Below, one piece after another: positions 1 through 4,190 of a stretch of DNA of 6,090 nucleotides. Origin of the DNA: Pseudomonadota bacterium (lineage in GTDB: Bacteria > Pseudomonadota > Alphaproteobacteria > Rhodospirillales > Magnetospirillaceae); NCBI GenBank assembly GCA_023437865.1, contig JAEZFE010000542.1, positions 1-6,090 of the forward strand. Direction: 5' to 3'. The position numbers and the translations under genes are program-made. The first letter of the stretch is position 1; the number at the start of each line of letters is the position of its first letter. Under the pieces are notes generated by a model, which worked only from the letters and a program-made list of their open reading frames with translations, ran no database searches and was not told where the DNA came from.

Positions 1-21
1 TCTATTGGCAAGCGGTGTCAT
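1..21 (-). CDS. Start of a minus-strand gene leaving the window (partial)
   Basis: An ATG at 21-19 on the minus strand begins a frame (M-T-P-L-A-N-R) that is still open at the window edge. It starts 4 bases after the TAA stop of the preceding minus-strand gene, and a purine-rich GGGTAAGG lies just upstream and could serve as ribosome binding site. The spacing is typical of an operon, so I infer a second gene co-transcribed with its neighbour. Seven codons say nothing about function. Confidence 0.3.
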
Positions 22-25
22 GGCC

Positions 26-652
26 TTACCCAACACCTTGACCTGCGGACCGCTTCCTCCCATGCGGGTCGCCCAGCGCCTCGTGCGTGGTCCTGAGTGC
101 GTGCAACACCATCTCGGCTTGGTCCGAGCGGGGCTTGGCGCCATCCAGGTTCTGGCGGTTGAGGCAATTCAGCCACGCCCATTGTCCTGCGGGACCCTCG
201 ATGAAGTGCATCAGCCGGCTTAAGGCGTGGGTCAACACAGCGCGGGCGCGCGGATCGGAAAAGAAGACGTCCCATGCCAGATCATTGCCGTGGGTGACCA
301 GCATGTCCTGGAAAATCTCGCGCGAGCGCTCGTCGTAATGCTTGAGCTTGTCGCCGAAGGCGGCCTCGACCACCTCGAAGTAATTGGGCAGGAAGCAGCG
401 CGGAAAGGCCGGCGGATCGCCCTCCAGCAGCGTCTCGAACGGGCGAATCATCAATCGGCGGAACACGTCGTTGCGGCTGGTGGCATGGCGGACGGCGGGT
501 CGCAGGGTCTGACGGCAACGATCGGCCTGGGCACGGAACGAGCTCTTGAGCGGCGAGCCGTCGCCCTGGGCCATGTCCAGAATGCGGCGCAGGTCCTCGA
601 GCCGCAGCCAGCCGTCCTTGGCGCGTTCTTCGGCCAGGGCGCCGGTCCTCAC
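26..652 (-). CDS. Hypothetical soluble protein; true 5' end probably in another frame
   Basis: This frame encodes 208 residues from a GTG at 652 to a TAA at 26-28. I do not recognise the family. The protein is rich in charged and aromatic residues, mostly predicted helical, with no signal peptide or membrane segment, so it is probably cytoplasmic. Visible stretches include FRRLMIRPFETLLEGD, LPNYFEVVEAAFGDKLKHY and GPAGQWAWLNCLNRQN. The start is doubtful. A TGA lies two codons upstream of the GTG and no good ribosome binding site precedes it. A strong GGGAGG (709-714) sits 7 bases before an ATG at 701-699 whose frame (MSADGRIPCFAVLTMM) runs into this gene one base out of phase. Loss of one base near 640-655 would join the two into a protein of about 224 residues, so this may be a frameshifted gene or a sequence error. 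A further gene appears to start 4 bases after its stop. Confidence 0.6.
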   Translation of the reverse strand: MRTGALAEERAKDGWLRLEDLRRILDMAQGDGSPLKSSFRAQADRCRQTLRPAVRHATSRNDVFRRLMIRPFETLLEGDPPAFPRCFLPNYFEVVEAAFGDKLKHYDERSREIFQDMLVTHGNDLAWDVFFSDPRARAVLTHALSRLMHFIEGPAGQWAWLNCLNRQNLDGAKPRSDQAEMVLHALRTTHEALGDPHGRKRSAGQGVG

Positions 653-708
653 CCATCATGGTGAGCACGGCGAAGCAGGGTATCCGTCCATCCGCACTCA
701 TACGCGGG

Positions 709-714
709 CCTCCC
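709..714 (-). promoter_or_regulatory. Strong Shine-Dalgarno pointing to the ATG at 701
   Basis: On the minus strand GGGAGG lies 7 bases before the ATG at 701-699. It is the best ribosome binding site in this gap and supports translation starting there, in the frame that does not match the downstream 208-residue body. It is the main evidence for a disrupted or frameshifted 5' end. Confidence 0.5.
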
Positions 715-776
715 GGTGGGCGGAGTGAATGCAATCCACTGCACCATAACCTTTGATTGAGGTAAAGTGCCCATCC

Positions 777-791
777 GTGACCATATGTCAC
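777..791. promoter_or_regulatory. Perfect short palindrome in a divergent intergenic region
   Basis: GTGAC-CATAT-GTCAC is a perfect 5-bp inverted repeat with a 5-base spacer. It lies about midway between the divergent starts at 701 (minus) and 834 (plus), where a dimeric regulator could act on both sides. It resembles Crp/Fnr half-sites (GTGA/TCAC), but the gap between those half-sites is 7 bases rather than the 6 of the classic Crp site. I could not place a convincing -35/-10 pair around it. The rest of the gap (702-833) shows only an A/T-richer stretch near 740-790 and the two ribosome binding sites. Confidence 0.3.
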
Positions 792-833
792 AGGCCGTAG
801 TCCCGTTATGCCCGGCCCGCCCGGAGGTGCCCC

Positions 834-1163
834 ATGATCCGTCGCCTTGCCCTGGTCGCCGTTCTGGCAGCCACTCCCGTCTTCGCGCAGCAGGACGGCA
901 CCCTGCGGCTGGCGTGCCGGGCCGACAACCCGGCGCTGTTGGCCGCGCCTCTGGCGTTCGCCATCGATCTCGCCGCCAAGCAGGCATCGGAAACAACATC
1001 AGGCGCGCAATACGCGGTCGAGGCCGGCCGCGACACCCTGGTACTGCAGGATCGCGCCGGCCAGCCGGTGTTCCGCCTTGACCGGATCACCGGCCGCTTC
1101 GCCCGCGTCGACAAGCAATTGCGGCTGGAAGGCGCCTGCGAAAAGGTGGAGCGGAAGTTTTGA
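834..1163 (+). CDS. Small exported protein with two cysteines, unknown function
   Basis: This gene encodes 109 residues. Residues 1-18 form a clear Sec signal peptide: MIRR, a hydrophobic core, then VFA with likely cleavage before QQDG, leaving about 91 mature residues in the periplasm. The ATG is preceded by GGAGG (823-827) at good spacing. The mature part alternates hydrophobic and polar residues as in beta strands (DTLVLQDRAGQPVFRLDR) and has exactly two cysteines, C28 (RLACRA) and C102 (EGACEK), near its ends. I infer a disulfide closing a small beta-rich domain. I do not recognise the family. The stop TGA overlaps the TTG start of the methyltransferase gene (TTGA, 1160-1163), so the two are almost certainly co-transcribed and translationally coupled, although the products should act in different compartments. 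Confidence 0.8.
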   Translation: MIRRLALVAVLAATPVFAQQDGTLRLACRADNPALLAAPLAFAIDLAAKQASETTSGAQYAVEAGRDTLVLQDRAGQPVFRLDRITGRFARVDKQLRLEGACEKVERKF

Positions 1164-1765
1164 GCGAGGATGCGGCCCGGCTGATCCCCGGCCTGTATCA
1201 GCGCCACGCCCAGGCGTGGGACCGCAAGCGCAGCAGGGGTCTGTTCGAACGCCCGTGGCTCGACCGCTTTCTCGCCTTGATCCCGATGGGCGGCAGCGTG
1301 CTCGATCTGGGCTGCGGCATGGGCGAGCCCTTTGCCCGCCACATGGCTGACAGGGGCTTCCGCATCACCGGGGTGGATGTCGCTGCCGCCATGGTGGCGC
1401 TGTGCCGCACCCGCCTTCCCGAGCATGATTGGATCGAGGCCGATATGCGCGGCCTTGATCTGGGGCGCGGCTTCGGCGGCATCCTGGCGTGGGACAGCTT
1501 TTTTCATCTGACCCATGACGACCAGCGGCGTATGTTCCCCGTGTTCCACCGCCATGCCGCGGCGGGTGCCGCCCTGATGTTCACCAGCGGCCCGGCCCAC
1601 GGCGTTGCCATGGGCGAGTTCGAGGGCGAGCCGCTGTATCACGCCAGCCTGGACCCAGCCGAGTATCGCACGCTGCTGAGTGCTAATGGCTTCCGCGTGG
1701 TCGATAATGTTGCCGAGGATCCTGGCTGCGGCGGTCACACCATCTGGCTGTCGCAGGCTGTGTAA
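1160..1765 (+). CDS. Class I SAM-dependent methyltransferase
   Basis: The 201-residue protein has the Rossmann-like fold of class I S-adenosylmethionine methyltransferases. Motif I is VLDLGCGMGEP (about residues 47-57) and binds the methionine end of SAM. An acidic residue after strand 2 (GVDV, D73) should hold the ribose, and EADMR (D95) fits the adenine-side motif. ILAWDSFFHLTHDDQRR follows as the strand-4 and helix region common in small-molecule methyltransferases of the Methyltransf_25/11 type. The C-terminal strands are present, so the protein looks complete and cytoplasmic. The substrate cannot be read from the sequence. The start is a TTG in a 4-base overlap with the stop of the upstream gene, with AGGTGG about 9 bases upstream. 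No ATG near the N-terminus would keep the full domain in frame with equally good spacing. Confidence 0.88.
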   Translation: MSEDAARLIPGLYQRHAQAWDRKRSRGLFERPWLDRFLALIPMGGSVLDLGCGMGEPFARHMADRGFRITGVDVAAAMVALCRTRLPEHDWIEADMRGLDLGRGFGGILAWDSFFHLTHDDQRRMFPVFHRHAAAGAALMFTSGPAHGVAMGEFEGEPLYHASLDPAEYRTLLSANGFRVVDNVAEDPGCGGHTIWLSQAV

Positions 1766-1809
1766 CGGAAACGACCGGATGCGCTGAAACCCGCAGGGCC
1801 TAAAATGAC

Positions 1810-1840
1810 GATAGCCCCGCCGAAAATCGGCGAGGCTATC
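1810..1840. terminator. Long hairpin between convergent genes
   Basis: GATAGCC-C-CGCCG, loop AAAAT, CGGCG-A-GGCTATC: a 12-bp stem with a single C/A mismatch and a 5-base loop. It lies between the methyltransferase stop (1765) and the BI-1 family stop (1894). Read on the minus strand it is followed by GTCATTTTA, a weak T-rich tail, so it may end the BI-1 family transcript. On the plus strand it has no T tail. The perfect outer 7 bp argue for a selected RNA structure. Confidence 0.6.
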
Positions 1841-1848
1841 GGAAGTCC

Positions 1849-1873
1849 GGCCCCCGTTTCCGGGGGCCTTTCT
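1849..1873 (+). terminator. GC-rich hairpin with short T tail, terminator of the methyltransferase unit
   Basis: GGCCCCCG, loop TTTC, CGGGGGCC form a perfect 8-bp stem followed on the plus strand by TTTCT. This is a compact Rho-independent terminator with a short U run, 84 bases beyond the methyltransferase stop. With the hairpin at 1810-1840 it makes a tandem pair that separates two convergent genes. Confidence 0.65.
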
Positions 1874-1893
1874 GCTGATCCTGTATGTTCTGC

Positions 1894-2619
1894 TTACTCG
1901 TCGCGGCGCACGCCGAGGAACTGCAGCATGAACATGAACAGGTTGATGAAGTCCAGGTAGAGCGTCAGCGCGCCCATGATGGCCTTCTTCGCGGCCACTT
2001 CATGGCCATCGGCCTCCCAGTACATTTCCTTGATCTTCTGGGTGTCCCAGGCAGTCAGGCCCGCGAAGATCAGGACGCCGGCGGCCGAGATCACGAACTG
2101 CAGCATTGAGCTCTGCAGGAAGATGTTGACGACCGAGGCGATGATCAGGCCGATCAGGCCCATGATCAGGAACGTGCCGAACGCCGACAGGTCACGCTTG
2201 GTGGTGTAGCCCCACAGGCTGAGGCCGGCGAAGGCGGCTGCCGTGATGAAGAAGGTGCGCGCCACCGAAGCGCCGGTGAACACCAGGAACACCGTAGCGA
2301 GCGAGGCGCCCATCAGGCCGGCATAGACCCAGAAGATGGTCTGGGCGGTCGATGCCCGCATGCTTTCGATCTTGAAGCTGAAGAAGAAGACCAGCGCCAC
2401 CGGCGCCAGCATGATCAGCCACTTCAGGGGCGTGCCGTACATCACCGCGAGGGTGGATTGGGGCAACGAGGCGATGAGCAGCGCGACCACGCCGGTCAAG
2501 GCCAGGCCAGCCGCCATCAGGTTGTAGACCTTGAGCATGTACTGGCGCAGGCCCACGTCGATCTGCGCGGCCTCTGCTTGCGCCGGGGTCATGTATTTGC
2601 GATCGGAACCGAAGGCCAT
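1894..2619 (-). CDS. Bax inhibitor-1/YccA family integral membrane protein
   Basis: The 241-residue protein belongs to the Bax inhibitor-1 (BI-1/YccA, UPF0005) family. These are inner-membrane proteins, some shown to leak calcium in a pH-dependent way (B. subtilis YetJ), others linked to FtsH and membrane stress (E. coli YccA). A polar N-terminus (1-25) precedes seven hydrophobic segments at about 31-52, 64-82, 92-114, 118-138, 145-168, 171-190 and 212-236. The family's two conserved aspartates are present, D192 in LTAWDTQKIKEMY and D223 in TLYLDFINLFMFML. They should correspond to the YetJ pair D171/D195 that controls the channel. Length matches bacterial relatives. The ATG at 2619-2617 follows AGAGG at good spacing and starts the conserved M-A-F-G-S-D N-terminus. 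The frame stays open far upstream, but that part is antisense to other genes. It is transcribed alone, divergent from the lipoprotein gene. Confidence 0.93.
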   Translation of the reverse strand: MAFGSDRKYMTPAQAEAAQIDVGLRQYMLKVYNLMAAGLALTGVVALLIASLPQSTLAVMYGTPLKWLIMLAPVALVFFFSFKIESMRASTAQTIFWVYAGLMGASLATVFLVFTGASVARTFFITAAAFAGLSLWGYTTKRDLSAFGTFLIMGLIGLIIASVVNIFLQSSMLQFVISAAGVLIFAGLTAWDTQKIKEMYWEADGHEVAAKKAIMGALTLYLDFINLFMFMLQFLGVRRDE

Positions 2620-2657
2620 TGTCGTACCTCTGGTGTAGGGGTTTCTTGAGCAAGGCC

Positions 2658-2685
2658 AATATGGCGCAGTCCGAAGTGAAATCAA
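2658..2685 (-). promoter_or_regulatory. Possible sigma-70 promoter of the BI-1 family gene
   Basis: Minus strand: TTGATT (2685-2680), a 16-base spacer, then CATATT (2663-2658). Transcription would begin near 2651, leaving about 30 bases of leader with an AGAGG ribosome binding site before the ATG at 2619. Position and hexamers are reasonable, but alphaproteobacterial promoters vary enough that this is only a candidate. Confidence 0.4.
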
Positions 2686-2724
2686 GCAAGGGAAAATGCG
2701 GACTCGCGCCGCCCCAGCTTCCCC

Positions 2725-2753
2725 TTGTCGGGAATCCGGCTTCCCTGTAATTT
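2725..2753 (+). promoter_or_regulatory. Possible promoter placing transcription at the lipoprotein start codon
   Basis: TTGTCG (2725-2730), 17 bases, TAATTT (2748-2753); an overlapping TGTAAT (2746-2751) gives 15 bases. Either would start transcription at about 2758-2761, at or just before the ATG at 2761. No Shine-Dalgarno precedes that ATG (the sequence is TTTTGGCCGT), so the mRNA may be leaderless or nearly so. This is a candidate by eye only. Confidence 0.35.
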
Positions 2754-2760
2754 TGGCCGT

Positions 2761-3288
2761 ATGAAACCCGCTCGCTTCCGCGCCGCCCTGCTTGGACTGT
2801 CCGCCTTGGCTCTCGCGGCCTGCGGCAGCACCACTTCGCTCCCTCATACCCAGGCGGGCGACCCACAGCAGCCCATGGATTTCAAGCTGCTGACCGACAT
2901 TCCCATTCCGTCCAACGCCACTATGGACAACGAACGCTCGCTGATCCTGGGCGACCGCGACCGCTGGACCGGGCGGGTGGTGATGAAGCTGTGGAAGTCG
3001 GCCCCCGACGCCACCAATTTCTATCAGCAGCAGATGCCGGCCTTCGGCTGGGAAGCCATCATGGCCGCCACCTCGGGCATCAGCGTGATGTCGTATGTCC
3101 GTGGCGATCGCGCCGCCACGGTGCAGGTGGAGAGCGCGTTCATCGGCTCGGTGGTTCTGGTCACCGTGGGCCCGCGCGCCACGGGCTTGGCGCCGGCGGC
3201 GGCCTCCTCGGGCGCCTATTACGACGCGCCCAAGGCCGCGCCGGTCGAGCGTATCCGCTCCGAGCCGCTGCCGGCCAGCCGCCGTTGA
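2761..3288 (+). CDS. Lipoprotein of unknown function
   Basis: The gene encodes 175 residues. The N-terminus is a lipoprotein signal: basic MKPARFR, a hydrophobic core, and the lipobox LAAC with the lipidated cysteine at residue 21. The next residue is glycine, not aspartate, so sorting to the outer membrane is expected. A low-complexity linker (22-38) leads to a folded domain at about 39-139 that contains IPIPSNATMDNERSLILG, WTGRVVMKLW, and FYQQQMPAFGWEAIM, followed by beta-like stretches (VQVESAFIGSVVLVTVG). The tail (140-175) is rich in alanine and proline and probably disordered. I do not recognise the family. I chose the ATG at 2761 because the signal peptide begins there; an in-frame TTG at 2725 would add 12 residues ahead of it. 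It is divergent from the BI-1 family gene (141 bases apart) and is followed by the hsp20 promoter region. Confidence 0.85.
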   Translation: MKPARFRAALLGLSALALAACGSTTSLPHTQAGDPQQPMDFKLLTDIPIPSNATMDNERSLILGDRDRWTGRVVMKLWKSAPDATNFYQQQMPAFGWEAIMAATSGISVMSYVRGDRAATVQVESAFIGSVVLVTVGPRATGLAPAAASSGAYYDAPKAAPVERIRSEPLPASRR

Positions 3289-3317
3289 CTTGACGGCGGG
3301 CATATCCCACCCAAAAT
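3289..3317 (+). promoter_or_regulatory. Sigma-32 (RpoH)-like promoter of the hsp20 unit
   Basis: CTTGACG (3289-3295), 14 bases, CCCAAAAT (3310-3317). This resembles heat-shock sigma factor promoters (CTTGAA ... CCCATNT); the CTTG and CCCA cores match and the spacing is within range. Transcription would start near 3324-3326, immediately before the first leader hairpin (3327), leaving a leader of about 105 bases. The agreement between predicted start, leader structure and the Hsp20 product raises the likelihood. A 7-bp hairpin (3279-3299) overlaps the -35 and the lipoprotein stop codon but has no T tail. Confidence 0.5.
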
Positions 3318-3326
3318 AACAGTCAA

Positions 3327-3424
3327 GGCCGCGCCGGTCCCCAAGGGGAGGGCGTGCGCCGAAACCGGGCGCCGATGATCGGGCCCAAACGAACGGTTTC
3401 TCGCTCGCGCCAGAGGAGGAGGCC
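3327..3424 (+). promoter_or_regulatory. ROSE-like RNA thermometer in the hsp20 leader
   Basis: Three successive hairpins can be drawn in the leader. Hairpin 1 (3327-3360) pairs GGC-c-GCGC with GCGT-GC-GCC and is capped by TCCC/GGGA. Hairpin 2 (3367-3386) is GGGC-g-CCG, loop ATGAT, CGG-GCCC: 7 bp with one bulged G. Hairpin 3 (3395-3424) sequesters the ribosome binding site: GGTTTCTC (3395-3402) pairs with GAG-g-AGGCC (3416-3424), and CTC (3404-3406) pairs with GAG (3413-3415). Within it UCGCU (3401-3405) faces AGGA (3414-3417) with G3403 unpaired, which matches the UYGCU/AGGA core of ROSE elements (Repression Of heat Shock gene Expression), known from small heat shock genes of alphaproteobacteria. 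Heating should melt hairpin 3 and free the Shine-Dalgarno. The structure was drawn by hand; free energies were not computed. Confidence 0.68.
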
Positions 3425-3429
3425 TTCCC

Positions 3430-3930
3430 ATGACCCGTCTGTCCGTCTTCAACAGCCCGCTGCTGCTCGGCTTCGACCAATTCGAGCGCGTGCTCGACCG
3501 CGTGGCGAAGAGCCAGAACGAGGGTTACCCGCCCTACAATATCGAGCAGACCGGCGATAACGGCCTGCGCATCACGCTGGCGGTGGCCGGCTTCTCCATG
3601 GATGATCTGTCGGTCGGCCTGGAGGACAACCAGCTGATCATCCGTGGCCGTCAGGTTGAAGACGAGGCGGGGCGCATCTTCCTGCATCGCGGCATCGCCG
3701 CCCGCCAGTTCCAGCGCGCTTTCGTGCTGGCCGAGGGCATCGAGGTCCGAGCCGCCACGCTGGATAATGGCCTGCTGCACGTGGATCTGGTGCGGCCCCG
3801 GCCGGAACCCCGGGTGAAGAGCATTCCCATCCAAGGAACGAGCCCTGGCCAGGACCGCGCTCCCGCACCCCGGACCATCGAGGTCGGCGGTGACGACGGG
3901 CCCCGGTCCCGGTCCACGACCGGCCAATGA
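3430..3930 (+). CDS. Small heat shock protein, Hsp20/alpha-crystallin family (IbpA-like)
   Basis: The 166-residue protein is an ATP-independent holdase chaperone that binds unfolding proteins in the cytoplasm as a large oligomer and passes them to the DnaK/ClpB system. The N-terminal arm (1-32) contains LLLGFDQFERVLDRVAKS, typical of IbpA/HspA class A proteins. The alpha-crystallin domain covers about 33-122, beginning at YPPYNIE and including LAVAGFSMDDL, FLHRGIAARQFQRAF (84-98) and LDNGLLHVDL with the G-L-L signature (114-116). The C-terminal I-X-I anchor is I132-P-I134. A further 32 residues rich in proline, glycine and charges follow the anchor, longer than the short tail usual in the family. 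The ATG follows GAGGAGGAGG at 3413-3422, the tract held in the thermometer hairpin. The gene is 14 bases ahead of the DUF1150 gene and is expected to be heat-induced. Confidence 0.95.
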   Translation: MTRLSVFNSPLLLGFDQFERVLDRVAKSQNEGYPPYNIEQTGDNGLRITLAVAGFSMDDLSVGLEDNQLIIRGRQVEDEAGRIFLHRGIAARQFQRAFVLAEGIEVRAATLDNGLLHVDLVRPRPEPRVKSIPIQGTSPGQDRAPAPRTIEVGGDDGPRSRSTTGQ

Positions 3931-3944
3931 CAGGAGGTCTTGCT

Positions 3945-4190
3945 ATGACCAACGACCCCACCGCTTCCGAGCACGGCCAGCCCATGAGCGAGGCGGATTT
4001 CGCCAGCTGGGGCCTGCCGGAACTGGCCTTCGTCAAGCGTGTGCTGGTGGCCAATCCGGCCTCTGGCGGGCTGAGCGAAGGCTGGGCCATCCATGCTGCC
4101 GACGGCAGCCATATGGGCCTTGCGCCGTCGCGCGAATTGGCCTTTGCCGCCATCAAGCAGCACGAACTGGAACCGGTCAGCGTGCACTGA
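3945..4190 (+). CDS. DUF1150 family protein downstream of hsp20
   Basis: The 81-residue protein matches the DUF1150 family, small soluble alphaproteobacterial proteins of unknown function that often sit next to hsp20. Visible features are an acidic N-terminus, the stretch FASWGLPELAFVKRV (about 20-34), then a predicted beta portion with GWAIHAADGSHMGLAPSRELAFAAIKQHELEPVSVH (written here only as key segments GWAIHAADG and LAPSRELAFAAI). It has no signal or membrane segment. A consensus AGGAGGT (3932-3938) precedes the ATG, and the gene begins 14 bases after the hsp20 stop, so the two form an operon under the same heat-shock promoter. I infer a role linked to the small chaperone or to stress, but no activity is known to me. 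Its last 14 bases overlap the end of the convergent efflux gene. Confidence 0.88.
   Translation: MTNDPTASEHGQPMSEADFASWGLPELAFVKRVLVANPASGGLSEGWAIHAADGSHMGLAPSRELAFAAIKQHELEPVSVH

Noticed and set aside
227..664. 145-residue plus-strand frame opposite the first hypothetical gene
   Set aside because: The minus-strand product has a far more protein-like composition; the plus frame lacks a ribosome binding site and recognisable features.
777..791. Classic Crp/Fnr binding site
   Set aside because: The GTGA and TCAC half-sites are 7 bases apart, not 6, and no promoter could be placed next to it. It is kept only as an unnamed palindrome.
806..1738. 310-residue minus-strand frame opposite the exported protein and methyltransferase genes
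   Set aside because: The plus-strand genes have a signal peptide and intact SAM motifs; the minus frame has no domain and a shadow composition.
3279..3299. Terminator of the lipoprotein gene
   Set aside because: CCGCCGT/ACGGCGG makes a 7-bp stem with the stop codon in its loop, but no T run follows and it overlaps the -35 of the hsp20 promoter candidate.
2620..3927. Minus-strand frame open upstream of the BI-1 family gene (would give a 677-residue fusion)
   Set aside because: It is antisense to the lipoprotein and hsp20 genes, has low-complexity Gly/Arg/His-rich composition, and the BI-1 family start at 2619 has its own ribosome binding site and the expected N-terminus.
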